64,000 nucleotides of DNA from Pseudarthrobacter polychromogenes (GCF_014644495.1 NZ_BMKU01000002.1:62001-126000), one strand, 5' to 3'. Counted from the stretch's first letter, positions 42,927 through 53,864 are shown. A program made the numbers and translations. Notes: a model not told the origin generated them from the sequence alone.

Positions 42927-44177
42927 TATGAGGTCAGCACCCTGGCCGGAGTTAAGGCTGCGCTGGCAAACAACGGCGACCCCAAGGCTCCCAAGATCGT
43001 CTACGTCAACGGGACCATCGACGGCAGCCAGGCGCCCGATGGCCGAATCCTGGGGGAGCAGGACTACGCCCCGGGGTATGACATCAACAAGTACATTTCC
43101 TGCTTTGGGCCGGAGGGAAAGGTCTGGAGCGACCAGACCTATGAATACTGCAAGAAGCAGAGGCAGCTCCGGCAGACCGGCAGCAACAACATGAAGCGGC
43201 AGATCGAAGTAAGTCTGCCCAGCAACACCACCCTGATTGGACTCGGCGCCGACACAGGTTTCGTTGGCGCCAACATCGTAATCCTCAGTGCCACCAACGT
43301 GGTGATGCGCAACCTCAGCGTGGAAGCGCCCGTGGACTTCTTCAGCACCTGGTCCCCTGACGACGGTGATGGCGCCTGGAACGCGAGGTTCGATGCAGTC
43401 TCTTCCGTTACCTCCGACCATCTGTGGATAGACCATGTCCGGCTGACCGATGGGAGGTTCCCCGACAGCGAGGCACCGATCGGGCCTAACGGGAAGCCGG
43501 CCAACCGGCACGACGGCCTTTTGGACCTCAAGGACGGCACCGACTACGTGACCGTCTCCAACAGCAAGCTGTACAACCATGACAAGACCATGCTGCTCGG
43601 GTCAGGTGACGAACATGTGGACAAGGACGGCGGGAAACTCCGCGTCAGCTACATCGGCAACCACCTCGAAAATATCCAGCAACGCGGTCCGCGGGTGCGG
43701 TTCGGGAAAGTCCATGTGCTGAACAACTACTTTGTGGCCAGCACAGAACACCCGCAGTACCCCATGATCAGCGAGGGCCAGGGTGGTAACAGCTACTTCC
43801 TGGGTGCAGGCTACGAGTCGCGGATTTTCTCCGAGCGCAACGCCTTCGTCTACACCGGACCCGGGGCTGACGAATCAATCATGGTGAGCAGCTACAACGG
43901 ACACCGTTTCAAGGACATCGGGTCCTGGTTCAACGGTGAGGAGGCTGACCTCAATGCCGTGGCGCAGGCATCCTTCGAGCAGAACCGCGCGGAGGCCCTG
44001 GCGGAGGCGGAGTTCAACGGGGAGCCTGCCCCGGACTGGACGGGCTGGGACTTCAGCACAGACGTCGGCTGGGACCCTGCGGATGCATACAACTACAAGG
44101 CATTCGCAACGCCCCAGGCGGTGCGGAACCACGCGCTGCACTTCACGGGTCCGGGGGTCCTCACCGTTAAGCAGTAG
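42927..44177 (+). pseudogene. Pectate lyase (polysaccharide lyase family 1), 5' end missing
   Basis: The frame encodes most of a PL1 pectate lyase: R-Y-E-V-S-T-L-A-G-V-K-A-A-L, V-Y-V-N-G-T-I-D-G, L-I-G-L-G, the catalytic-groove strand H-L-W-I-D-H-V, L-D-L-K-D-G-T-D-Y-V-T-V, and R-G-P-R-V-R-F-G-K-V-H with N-N-Y-F. It has no signal peptide and no start codon before 43191. An ATG there would give 328 residues but would lose the first beta-helix turns. Reading upstream, the homologous sequence runs back to about 42920, where it meets non-homologous sequence and a stop within a hairpin element. It is most likely a dead gene that lost its promoter, signal peptide and N-terminus. Confidence 0.75.
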
Positions 44178-44200
44178 AACGAAGGACGGCCAGGCACAAG

Positions 44201-44234
44201 GAACGCCCGGCCCCCAACAGGGGACCGGGCGTTC
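44201..44234. terminator. Bidirectional terminator between pectate lyase remnant and sugar ABC operon
   Basis: GAACGCCCGG and CCGGGCGTTC form a ten-pair stem around a 14-base loop that also has CCCC/GGGG pairs. It lies 13 bases after the end of the substrate-binding protein gene on the minus strand. Confidence 0.85.
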
Positions 44235-44247
44235 TGCTTGCAGATGG

Positions 44248-45345
44248 CTACTTGGTGATCGGCTCGAGAACCGGGTCGCCTTCGTAAGCGGTCTTGACGT
44301 TCGCAGCGGTGACGATGACCGGCTCCAGCAGGTAGGCCGGAACAGTCTTCACACCGTTGTTGTAGGAGTTCTCGTCGTTGATTTCCAATTCGTTGCCGGC
44401 CTGGAGATCCTTCACCATGGTGATGGCGTGCTCAACGAGCTTGCGGGTGTCCTTGTTGATGGTGGAGTACTGCTCGCCCGCAATGATGGACTTGACGGAC
44501 TCAACCTCGGAGTCCTGGCCGGTGACGACGGGAAGCTCCTTGCCTGCTGCCTTGACGGAGGTCAGGACTGCGCGGGCCAGGGTGTCGTTCGGGGACAGGA
44601 CACCGTCCAGGGACTCGCTGGAGTAGCTGCCGGTGAGCAGGGTGTCTGCGCGGCGCTGGGCGTTTTCAGCCTTCCAGCCCTGGGTCACAGCCTGCTCGAA
44701 GCTGGTCTGGCCGGAGAGGACCTTGAGCGTGCCGTCGTCGATCTTCGGCTGCAGGACGCTCATGGCGCCGTCGAACAAGACCTTGGCGTTGGCATCGTCC
44801 GGGGAGCCTGCGAAGAGTTCGACGTTGTAGGGACCTTCGCCCTTCTTCTCTTCGAGGCCTTCCAGCAGGGCCTGGCCCTGGAGCTCGCCCACCTTGAAGT
44901 TGTCGTAGGCCACGTAGTAGTCCACGTTCTCGGTGTTCAGCAGCAGGCGGTCGTAGGCGATGATCGTGGCGCCGGAGTCTTTGGCCTGCTTGAGCTGGGT
45001 GCCCAGCTGGGAGCCGTCGATGGCACCCACGATGATGACCTTGGCGCCCTTGGTGACCATGGCGCTGATCTGGTTCTGCTGTTCGGACACGCCGCCGTTG
45101 GCGAACTGTACGTCAGGCTTGAATCCGGCCTCGGTGAGGCCTTCGTTGAACAGCTTCTCCGCAAGGACCCAGTTTTCACTGGTCTTCTGCGGAAGCGCGA
45201 CGCCGATGGCGGAGTCCTGCTCGAAGCCGCTGGCGCCCTCGGTGCCGCCGCCTGTGGAGGTCTCAGACCGTCCGCAGCCCGTCAGCGCCAGTGCTGCGAT
45301 GGCAGCGACCGCTGCTGCCTTTCCTGCTTTACCAATCATTCGCAT
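44248..45345 (-). CDS. chvE: ChvE-like monosaccharide-binding lipoprotein of an ABC importer
   Basis: A 365-residue periplasmic-binding-type protein anchored by lipid: the signal peptide ends L-A-L-T-G-C-G, so Cys24 is the anchor. The mature part is a type I sugar-binding fold (I-G-V-A-L-P-Q-K-T-S-E-N-W, V-I-I-V-G-A-I-D-G-S-Q-L, V-L-S-P-N-D-T-L-A). It resembles ChvE/xylose-type binding proteins of the multiple-monosaccharide importer. It is last in an operon after the ATPase and permease genes, an unusual place for a binding protein. Ligands are probably arabinose, galactose, xylose or glucose; the sequence alone cannot tell which. Confidence 0.85.
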   Translation of the reverse strand: MRMIGKAGKAAAVAAIAALALTGCGRSETSTGGGTEGASGFEQDSAIGVALPQKTSENWVLAEKLFNEGLTEAGFKPDVQFANGGVSEQQNQISAMVTKGAKVIIVGAIDGSQLGTQLKQAKDSGATIIAYDRLLLNTENVDYYVAYDNFKVGELQGQALLEGLEEKKGEGPYNVELFAGSPDDANAKVLFDGAMSVLQPKIDDGTLKVLSGQTSFEQAVTQGWKAENAQRRADTLLTGSYSSESLDGVLSPNDTLARAVLTSVKAAGKELPVVTGQDSEVESVKSIIAGEQYSTINKDTRKLVEHAITMVKDLQAGNELEINDENSYNNGVKTVPAYLLEPVIVTAANVKTAYEGDPVLEPITK

Positions 45346-45395
45346 TGTTGGTTCTCTTTCTTTGTGGTGGTGTAACGCTATTCAGGCCGCAAGGC

Positions 45396-46676
45396 TCAGG
45401 CTTCCCTGGCGATCGCTTCCTTCGTGGAGGTGGTCTCGTCCGGCTGGTTGGGGTTGGAGGGCCCCTGCCTGCGGTTGAAGTTCTGGGTGAGCAGGCCGAT
45501 GATCGACTTCTTGCCCTGGCTCTTGTTGTAGACGTCGAAGGCGACGGCGATCAGGAGCACCAGGCCCTTGATGATCTGGGTGAGGTCGGCGCCGACGCCG
45601 AGGAGCTGGAGGCCGTTGTTCAGCACAGCCATGACCAGGCCGCCGATGATGGAGCCGACGACGGTTCCCACGCCGCCGGTCACTGCTGCGCCGCCGATGA
45701 AGACGGCCGCGATGGCGTCCAGTTCCCAGCCGACCCCGTCAAAGGGTCCCGATGCGGTGGAGCGTCCTACGAAGATCATGCCGGCCAGACCGGCCAGGAT
45801 GGACATGTTCATCATGACCAGGAAGTTGACCTTCTTGGACTGGACGCCGGAGAGTTCGGCCGCGTGGCGGTTGCCGCCGACGGCGTAGACGTGGCGGCCC
45901 AGGACGGTGCGTGACGAAATGAAGCCGTAGATCAGCACCAGGACGGCCAGGATCAGGCCGGGAATCGGGAACGACGTGCCGGGCCGGCCGGTGGCAAACA
46001 GGTACGTGGCGTAGAGGATGGCACCGCAGATCAGGACGAGCTTCAGCGCGGTGACCCACATTTCCGGAACCTCGGCGCCCAATGCCTTGGCCCGGGCGCG
46101 GGACCGCAGTTCGCCAACCACCACAAATGCCGCGGCAGCGATGCCCAGCAGCAGGGTCAGGTTGTTGAAGCCTGTATTGGGTCCCACTTCCGGGAGGTAG
46201 CCGGAACCGAGGTACTGGAAGTCGGCCGGAACGGGGATGGTGTTGGACTTGCCGACGAACTGGTTGAAGCCGCGGAACAGCAGCATACCGGCGAGGGTCA
46301 CAATGAAGGCGGGTATCCCCACATAGGCCACCCACCAGCCCTGCCAGGCGCCGATCAGCGCTCCAAGAGCCAGGCCCAGAAGTACCCCGGCATACCAGGG
46401 GATGCCCCAGTCCCGGATGGCCAGGGCAACCGTGACCCCCACGAAGGCTGCAATGGAGCCCACGGACAGGTCAATGTGCCCCGCGATGATCACCAGGACC
46501 ATGCCGATGGCGAGGATCAGGATGTAGGAGTTGCCGTTGAAGAGGTTGATGACGTTGCCGGGGGTGAGGGTCCGGCCGTCGGTGGCGATCTGGAAAAAGA
46601 CGATCAGTGCAACCAGGGCGAAGATCATGCCGAATTGGCGGGTGTTTCCGCCAAACAGCTTTTTGAGGGCGTTCAT
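45396..46676 (-). CDS. gguB: GguB/MmsB-like sugar ABC transporter permease
   Basis: A 426-residue inner-membrane permease with about ten to twelve predicted segments, of the BPD_transp_2 (ribose/xylose) type. The family signature G-H-I-D-L-S-V-G-S-I-A-A-F-V-G is near residue 65, and G-G-A-A-V-T-G-G-V-G-T-V-V-G-S-I-I-G-G is near 340. It is longer than RbsC (about 320) because of an inserted segment near 190-240, as in MmsB/GguB/XylH. It lies 45 bases after the ATPase gene and forms one operon with it and the binding protein. Confidence 0.87.
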   Translation of the reverse strand: MNALKKLFGGNTRQFGMIFALVALIVFFQIATDGRTLTPGNVINLFNGNSYILILAIGMVLVIIAGHIDLSVGSIAAFVGVTVALAIRDWGIPWYAGVLLGLALGALIGAWQGWWVAYVGIPAFIVTLAGMLLFRGFNQFVGKSNTIPVPADFQYLGSGYLPEVGPNTGFNNLTLLLGIAAAAFVVVGELRSRARAKALGAEVPEMWVTALKLVLICGAILYATYLFATGRPGTSFPIPGLILAVLVLIYGFISSRTVLGRHVYAVGGNRHAAELSGVQSKKVNFLVMMNMSILAGLAGMIFVGRSTASGPFDGVGWELDAIAAVFIGGAAVTGGVGTVVGSIIGGLVMAVLNNGLQLLGVGADLTQIIKGLVLLIAVAFDVYNKSQGKKSIIGLLTQNFNRRQGPSNPNQPDETTSTKEAIAREA

Positions 46677-46721
46677 GGTGTCAGTCCTTGTGTCCGGAAG
46701 GTTCTGGGATGATCCAGAGGG

Positions 46722-48284
<1,563 letters not shown>

Positions 48285-48369
48285 GAACCCTAACCCTCCA
48301 ATGCAATGACTTCTTTGTCCGGCCGGCAAAGCGCAGGGCCGTCTGATCCAAAAGTAAACTGGATCACGC

Positions 48370-48398
48370 CTATTGTCGTCAAGTCTTTAACGCAATCG
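48370..48398 (-). promoter_or_regulatory. Promoter and putative ROK operator of the sugar ABC operon
   Basis: On the minus strand, TTGACG (48377-48382) and TTTACT (48353-48358) with an 18-bp spacer make a good sigma-A promoter. The surrounding sequence, ending TTGCGTTAA-N3-CTTGAC-N-ACAA, recurs upstream of the ROK gene at 49631-49660, with about 22 of 29 bases equal. A regulator bound here would cover the -35 box. Confidence 0.6.
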
Positions 48399-48415
48399 GC
48401 GGGTAACGAAACGGT

Positions 48416-49606
48416 CTAGGTTTTCCGTATCCCGGCGTGCTGGAACACCAAAGCAGCCGCCCCGAGGGCCTCGGCGCGATCGCCCAGGGAGGACATGGCC
48501 AGGGTGGTGGTTTCCCCGATCACCGGGACGGCGTGCCTCACCAGGCCGCGCTTGATGGGGTCCAGCAGGATGTCGCCAAGGCCCGCGAGCGGCCCTCCCA
48601 CCACAATGACTTCGGGGTTGATCAGGTTGGCGACGTTGCCCAGTGCGCGGCCGACTGAGAGCCCGGCATCGTCCACCACCCGGAGCGTCGCTGGGTCCCG
48701 GTTGAGGGCCTTCTTGACGATATCCGCGGGCGTCAGGGGCCTGTCCTCGCCCCGGCTGAGGAGTTCGATCATGGTGGTGGTGGATGCAATGGTCTCCAGG
48801 CATCCACGGTTGCCGCAGCGGCACACGAGGCCCTGCTCGTGGATGGTGGCATGGCCTATTTCGCCTGTGATGCCGACGTTTCCGTAATAGGGGGCCCCGT
48901 TGAGGATCAGGCCCGCGCCGATGCCCGATCCGATCTTCAGGAACATGAGGTTGCTGACCCCTGAATGCTGTCCCCACGTGACCTCGGACCAGGCGCCCAG
49001 GTTCGCGTCGTTATCAACGAACACGGGGATCTGCAGCGTCTCCTCGAGATACTGGAGGATGTTGATCCCCACCCACTCCGGGAGGATGGCGCCTTGGGCC
49101 ACGGTTCCGGTGCGCCGGTCTATAGGGCCGGGAATTCCGACGCCGGCACCCACCACGGCGCTGCGCTCGATGCCGCTCTCCCGCAGCAGTTTGTCCAGCA
49201 GGGCCACGGCGGCCCGGATGCCTTCTTCAGCCTGGTGGCCGAGCGGAAGCATCACGGATTCCTCGGCGATGACGTGGTAACTGAGGGAGGCCAGCACCAC
49301 CCGGAGGTGGCGCCGCCCGAAGTCGATTCCCACAGCGACGGCGCCGTTGCTGTTGAGCCTGACGTTCAATGCGCGGCGGCCGGAGCTGGTGATTGGTTCT
49401 GCCGAGGCAAGGCCGGAGTCCAGCATGATTTTGACGATGTTGGACACCGTCGCGGTGGAGAGGCCGGTCTGGCGGGCGAGTTCAGCCTGCGTGGCCGGTC
49501 CGCCCATCAGGGTTTCGATGATCCGTTGCTGGTTCAGCTGGCGCAGCGCGGACTGCGATCCCGGATTTTGTTGCTTGCTCCTCGTTGAGCGCGGGGTTGC
49601 GGACAT
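48416..49606 (-). CDS. ROK-family transcriptional regulator
   Basis: A 396-residue sugar-responsive repressor. The winged helix lies at about 20-85 (Q-A-E-L-A-R-Q-T-G-L-S-T-A-T-V-S-N). The ROK domain follows with I-D-F-G-R-R-H, G-V-G-I-P-G-P-I-D near 150, F-V-D-N-D-A-N near 195 and the zinc site E-I-G-H...C-R-C-G-N-R-G-C-L-E near 248-268. It is transcribed toward the ABC operon on the same strand, with its own copy of the 29-bp element overlapping a possible -35 box, which suggests that it represses itself and the operon. The -10 region is so close to the ATG that a leaderless message is possible. Confidence 0.88.
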   Translation of the reverse strand: MSATPRSTRSKQQNPGSQSALRQLNQQRIIETLMGGPATQAELARQTGLSTATVSNIVKIMLDSGLASAEPITSSGRRALNVRLNSNGAVAVGIDFGRRHLRVVLASLSYHVIAEESVMLPLGHQAEEGIRAAVALLDKLLRESGIERSAVVGAGVGIPGPIDRRTGTVAQGAILPEWVGINILQYLEETLQIPVFVDNDANLGAWSEVTWGQHSGVSNLMFLKIGSGIGAGLILNGAPYYGNVGITGEIGHATIHEQGLVCRCGNRGCLETIASTTTMIELLSRGEDRPLTPADIVKKALNRDPATLRVVDDAGLSVGRALGNVANLINPEVIVVGGPLAGLGDILLDPIKRGLVRHAVPVIGETTTLAMSSLGDRAEALGAAALVFQHAGIRKT

Positions 49607-49630
49607 GCTAAGAAGATTGCCCTATCCCGG

Positions 49631-49660
49631 CTCTTGTAGTCAAGAAGTTAACGCAAGAGG
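49631..49660 (-). promoter_or_regulatory. Putative ROK autoregulatory operator
   Basis: The element contains TTGCGTTAA-N3-CTTGAC-N-ACAA on the minus strand, matching the site before the ABC operon. TTGACT (49638-49643) is a possible -35 box, 32 bases upstream of the ROK start codon. The core GTTAAC-like symmetry suits a dimeric repressor. Confidence 0.55.
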
Positions 49661-49808
49661 CGGTTTCGGTCCGGAATTAGGGAGCCAGGACAATCTGACC
49701 CCGCTGCCGCCCGGAGGGGTGCAAACAGCCCCGATTGCGCCGCCAGGGCATCGCTAGGCTGGAGGAAGGCCTGTTCCGTGGCCGCTCCAACGAAGGAAGG
49801 TGGTAGCA

Positions 49809-50603
49809 GTGCTGCTGGCACTCCTGCAGGAAAACTCTGTGGTCCTTGACGTGGAGGCGAATTGCCGCGTAATCGACGCTGCTGCCCGGACCGCGGCAGC
49901 CCGCGGGGCGGCTGTCCTGGTGACGCCCGAGCTTTTTCCCGTGGGCTATGCTCCCCGCAGGGTGCGTTCCGGCCTGGATCCTTCCCTGCTGCCGGAACTC
50001 CAGGAGCGGATGGCGGGCATTGCGCGCAGTAACGGCATCGGGCTGGTCTACAGCCTCCCGCGGGTTACCGGGCAGGGTGACTGGCAGATCAGCGCAACCC
50101 TCCTGGACGCCAGCGGCGCCACCCTGCTCAGTTATGGCAAGGTGCACCTGTTCGGCGATGACGAGCGGGCGGCGTTCAGCCCCGCCCGGGAGGCGCCCGC
50201 CGTCGTGGACTTCAACGGCATCCCCACCTCCCTGGTGATCTGTTACGACGTCGAGTTTCCGGAGTCCGTCCGCGCCGCAGCCGTCGCGGGCGCGGAGCTG
50301 CTGCTGGTCCCCACCGCCCTGGCGCACGGCTTCGACGACGTGCCCCAGGTCCTGCTGCGGGCGCGGGCGCTGGAGAGCCAGGTGACTATTGCCTACGCGA
50401 ACCACTCCGGGGAAGAGGACGGCTGCAGGTTCCTGGGCGGCAGCGTTGTTGCCGGGCCCGACGGCGGACTACTGGCCGGGGCGGGCGGGGAACCGCAGCT
50501 TCTCTACGCGGAGGTGGACCCGGGCGCCGCCGCCCGTGAGCGGCAGAATGTGCCGTACCTGGCAGAACGCCGCCCGGACCTCTACCGACTGTGGGGCCTC
50601 TAG
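49809..50603 (+). CDS. DavA-like omega-amidase (nitrilase superfamily)
   Basis: A 264-residue carbon-nitrogen hydrolase, the same length as 5-aminopentanamidase DavA of Pseudomonas. The Glu-Lys-Cys triad is complete: Glu41 in T-P-E-L-F-P, Lys111 in Y-G-K-V-H-L-F-G, and Cys145 in V-I-C-Y-D-V-E-F-P-E. GTG at 49809 follows AAGGAAGG; an in-frame GTG three codons earlier is too close to it. The 2-monooxygenase gene 3 kb downstream makes amides from basic amino acids (5-aminovaleramide from lysine or 4-guanidinobutyramide from arginine), and this enzyme would hydrolyse them. It overlaps the convergent PucR gene by four bases. Confidence 0.83.
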   Translation: MLLALLQENSVVLDVEANCRVIDAAARTAAARGAAVLVTPELFPVGYAPRRVRSGLDPSLLPELQERMAGIARSNGIGLVYSLPRVTGQGDWQISATLLDASGATLLSYGKVHLFGDDERAAFSPAREAPAVVDFNGIPTSLVICYDVEFPESVRAAAVAGAELLLVPTALAHGFDDVPQVLLRARALESQVTIAYANHSGEEDGCRFLGGSVVAGPDGGLLAGAGGEPQLLYAEVDPGAAARERQNVPYLAERRPDLYRLWGL

Positions 50604-52207
50604 GCAGGGTCCGCCGGCCCGGCGCCATCCACGTACTGCAGCGCAATCCAGAGCTCGGCCCGGGCCTGGGCCTGCCTAAGATCAATGCCCAGCAGCTCTG
50701 CCACACCGTTGATCTGGCGGCGGACACTGTTCCTGTGCAGTCCCAGGTCCTTGGCGGTTGCGTCCCAGCTCCCGTGCGCGCCCAGCCAGGACCGGAGCAC
50801 GCGGAGGTGCGACGCCCTTCGCTCGGCGTCCAGCTCCAGCACCGGCGCCAGCAGCCGTGCGGCCAGCAGGGCGCCGGCATCGCCGCCCAGCAGGCCGGTT
50901 ACTGACCACGTCAGCTCCTCCTCCCGGAGGCTCTTGTGGGCTGTGGACACGCGGGGGCGCAGCGCACTGGCGCGCCGGTGGGCGGCGGCCAGCCCAGGCA
51001 GCTCGGTGGCTTCACCCACCACCAGGCGCCAGCCCAGCTGTTCCACCTCTGCCAGAAGGGTTTCATCCACTTTGAGCCGGGTCACGGCCGCGAAACCGTA
51101 GTCCGTCAGCTCCACCATCTTGGTGTCGAAGAGCCTGCGCCATTGGAGCAGCTCCCGGACCGGGCCATCGGCCATGGCGGTGGATGGTTCCGCGCGCACG
51201 CCCTGCACCACGCGGACCGGTCCTGGCCTGGTTCCGGAAACGCTCTGGGCCAGCAGGTCCTGGAGGCTGTTCAGCTCGCGGCTGTTGCTCCCGGACAGGC
51301 TCTCCGGGTGCAGCAGCAGGGCCGTGGCCAGCTGGCTGGGGGCCAGGGAGCCGCTGGTCCGCTGCCGGACCAGCAGCTCCAGCAGTCCCACCACCGAAGA
51401 AACCACGTTGTTCTGGGCCGGGGTGAGGGGCTTCTCCGTCCCAAGCACCAGGCTTCCAAGGGTGGCGTCCCGGGTGCTTCGCAGCGGGTGGCCGAACACC
51501 AGCACCGGCCCTCCGGCTGCTTCCAGGGTTTCCGTTTCCACGCGCGGGCCGCTGCCGCCGAGGAGCTTCTTCAGCAGCGGCTGGAGCTGGGAAAGTCCGA
51601 CGGCGGCGCCCGCCCGGGCGCGTACCCTTCCGTCCGTGCCTACCAGCACAGCCCACACGGGAACGCGCTGGATCAGCGCCGCCAGCAGTTCATGTTCCGG
51701 GCGGGCCGAGAGGACCGCCCGCATCAGGTGGCGGTTGGTCTCCGCCAGTTGCCTGAAAACCCGTGCGTTGCCGGATTCGAGAAGCTTGGAAAACTCGAGC
51801 CCCAGCGCAGCGAAGGGAACGCTGGCCGGAACCTCCACCAGCGTGAGCCCGTGCCGCCTGCAGGCCTCCGCCAGGTGGTCCGGTACGGCGTTGTAATACG
51901 GTTCCAGGCCGAAGCCCAGGGCCGCGACCCCGGCCGCCACGAGCCGCCGGACGTACTCGTCCGCCTTCGCCGCGCTGCTGCCGCCGCCGCGGAAGGGCAG
52001 GCCGGCCGTCAGGACGAATTCGCCGTCCATCAGGTAGGGGGTGGGGTCCTCCAGCTCGCTGGGCTCCACCCAGCGCAGGGGGACCTCGGCGGCGCCGGCG
52101 TCGTTCACCACCGAAACTTCCGGAGGAAGCGCTCCGAGGAACTGCCCCAGCGTGACGGCGTCGAGCTGATCCTGGGTGCCATCCTTGACTGGTGCATTGC
52201 GTCTCAT
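50600..52207 (-). CDS. PucR-family transcriptional regulator
   Basis: A 535-residue regulator. The N-terminal PucR domain (about 10-140) begins L-D-A-V-T-L-G-Q-F-L-G-A. A central degenerate GGDEF-like region spans about 290-410, and the C-terminal helix-turn-helix (HTH_30) reads L-R-S-W-L-G-A-H-G-S-W-D-A-T-A-K-D-L-G-L-H-R-N-S-V near 475-500. PucR proteins usually activate purine or amino-acid catabolic genes in response to substrate. It is flanked by the amidase (convergent) and the permease/monooxygenase operon (divergent), so control of that locus is the natural reading. Confidence 0.88.
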   Translation of the reverse strand: MRRNAPVKDGTQDQLDAVTLGQFLGALPPEVSVVNDAGAAEVPLRWVEPSELEDPTPYLMDGEFVLTAGLPFRGGGSSAAKADEYVRRLVAAGVAALGFGLEPYYNAVPDHLAEACRRHGLTLVEVPASVPFAALGLEFSKLLESGNARVFRQLAETNRHLMRAVLSARPEHELLAALIQRVPVWAVLVGTDGRVRARAGAAVGLSQLQPLLKKLLGGSGPRVETETLEAAGGPVLVFGHPLRSTRDATLGSLVLGTEKPLTPAQNNVVSSVVGLLELLVRQRTSGSLAPSQLATALLLHPESLSGSNSRELNSLQDLLAQSVSGTRPGPVRVVQGVRAEPSTAMADGPVRELLQWRRLFDTKMVELTDYGFAAVTRLKVDETLLAEVEQLGWRLVVGEATELPGLAAAHRRASALRPRVSTAHKSLREEELTWSVTGLLGGDAGALLAARLLAPVLELDAERRASHLRVLRSWLGAHGSWDATAKDLGLHRNSVRRQINGVAELLGIDLRQAQARAELWIALQYVDGAGPADPA

Positions 52208-52236
52208 GGATGAACACTATAGGTCATTCTGCACAC

Positions 52237-52254
52237 TGTGAGATGCCGCTCACA
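52237..52254. promoter_or_regulatory. Inverted repeat in the pucR/permease divergent region
   Basis: TGTGAG-N6-CTCACA is a perfect inverted repeat of 18 bases, 30 bases before the pucR start and 62 before the permease start. It resembles CRP/GlxR-type TGTGA...TCACA sites but with an eight-base centre instead of six. It may equally be the PucR operator. Confidence 0.5.
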
Positions 52255-52316
52255 CACCTACGCTGGGTGAGGGGAAAACCAGACCAACCAGCCAACGACA
52301 TGAACGGACGTCAACG

Positions 52317-53864
52317 ATGACTGTGCCTACACTTACCGGCCCGGCAACGGGCGGCCCAGGCGGAATCCCGGCCCGTCCCGCCCTGGGCACGCAACTTTTG
52401 CGCCGCAAGCCGATCGCCCAGATGGTCAGCGAGGCCGAAGACAACGGCGGCGGCCCCCGCCTGGTCCGGAGTTTCGGTGTCCTTCAGCTGACCATGATCT
52501 CCGTGGGCGCCACACTGGGCACTGGAATCCTGGTGATCCTGGGGGAGTCCGTTCCACTTGCCGGCCCGGCCATCTGGATCTCCTTCGCCATCGCCGGCCT
52601 TGCTGCCCTGCTGTCCGCCGTTTCCTATGCGGAGATGGCTGGCATGGTCCCTGCGGCCGGCTCAAGCTACTCCTACACCTACGCCACCATGGGCGAAGGC
52701 ATGGCCTGGGTCTGCGGCTGGTGCCTGGTGCTGGAGTACGCCGTCTCTGTGGCCGCCGTCGCGGTGGGCGCGGGACAGTATGTCAATGAGACCCTGGCGG
52801 TGTTCGGTTCCGTTCTCCCGGACGCGGTGTCACAGCCCCCCGGCGCCGGCGGCGTGGTCAACATACCGGCTATGGTGATCGTGGTGCTGGCCACCATCCT
52901 CCTGGTCCGCGGAGCGAAAGAGAGCGCCTGGATCAACACCACGATCGTCGTCATCAAGGTGGGCATCCTCCTCTTCTTCTGCGCCGTGGCGTTCACCGCC
53001 TTCAACGCGGGCAACTTCGAGCCCTTGCTGCCGATGGGTGCCGCCGGCGTCTCGGCAGCCGCCTCCACCGTCTTCTTTTCGTACATCGGCTTCGACGCCG
53101 CCTCCACCGCCGGCGAGGAAGCCCGCAATCCCAAGCGGGACCTGCCGCGTGCCATCATGCTGTCCATGCTGATCGTCACCACCATTTACGTCCTGGTGGC
53201 AGTAGCGGCGATCGGCGCCCGCCCCTGGGGCTGGTTCGATGGAACCGATGCCGCGCTGGTCCGGATTCTCGAAGAAATCACCGGCCAGCCGTGGATTGTG
53301 CTGGTTTTCGCTGCCGCAGCAGTGCTGGCGATTGCGAGCATCGTGCTGATTGTCCTCTACGGGCAGACGCGTATCCTGATGTCGATGTCCCGCGACGGCC
53401 TCATCCCCAAGATCTTCGGCCGCGTTTCCCGCCGCACCGGCACTCCGGTGGCAGGCACGCTCCTGGTGGGAACCGCCGTCGCGCTCACCGCCGGGCTGGT
53501 GCCCCTCGGTGCCCTCGCCGACGCCACCAGCATTGGCACCCTGTTCGCGTTCGCCCTGGTCAACGTGGCCGTTATCTACCTGCGCCGCACCCGGCCGGAG
53601 CTGGAGCGGACCTTCCGGGTGCCGCTCTTCCCGCTCACGCCCATTCTGGGGGCCGCGATGTGCGCCTACCTGATGGCCAACCTCGGCGCTGACACCTGGG
53701 TGGTGTTCGCCGTCTGGATGCTGGTGGGCATGGCCGCCTACTTCGGCTACGGACGCCGGAACTCCAGGGTGGCTGCCATGAGCAATGAGGAATACCGTGA
53801 GCTGTCCGGTCCCCAACTTCCAACCACACAAGCCCCCGAAACGACGAAGGCAGAAATCTCATGA
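52317..53864 (+). CDS. APC-superfamily amino acid permease
   Basis: A 515-residue transporter with twelve predicted membrane segments. It has the APC opening F-G-V-L-Q-L-T-M-I-S-V-G-A-T-L-G-T-G-I near residue 58 and the F-F-S-Y-I-G-F-D-A-A-S-T-A-G-E-E-A segment near 255, typical of cationic-amino-acid (CAT)-like members. It is co-transcribed with the 2-monooxygenase, overlapping it by four bases (ATGA), so its substrate should be the amino acid that enzyme oxidises, probably lysine or arginine. Confidence 0.87.
   Translation: MTVPTLTGPATGGPGGIPARPALGTQLLRRKPIAQMVSEAEDNGGGPRLVRSFGVLQLTMISVGATLGTGILVILGESVPLAGPAIWISFAIAGLAALLSAVSYAEMAGMVPAAGSSYSYTYATMGEGMAWVCGWCLVLEYAVSVAAVAVGAGQYVNETLAVFGSVLPDAVSQPPGAGGVVNIPAMVIVVLATILLVRGAKESAWINTTIVVIKVGILLFFCAVAFTAFNAGNFEPLLPMGAAGVSAAASTVFFSYIGFDAASTAGEEARNPKRDLPRAIMLSMLIVTTIYVLVAVAAIGARPWGWFDGTDAALVRILEEITGQPWIVLVFAAAAVLAIASIVLIVLYGQTRILMSMSRDGLIPKIFGRVSRRTGTPVAGTLLVGTAVALTAGLVPLGALADATSIGTLFAFALVNVAVIYLRRTRPELERTFRVPLFPLTPILGAAMCAYLMANLGADTWVVFAVWMLVGMAAYFGYGRRNSRVAAMSNEEYRELSGPQLPTTQAPETTKAEIS

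Noticed and set aside
43936-45375. Plus-strand open frame of 479 codons running from the pectate lyase into the binding-protein gene
   Set aside because: It is antisense to the ChvE-like gene and crosses a strong terminator, so it is a shadow frame.
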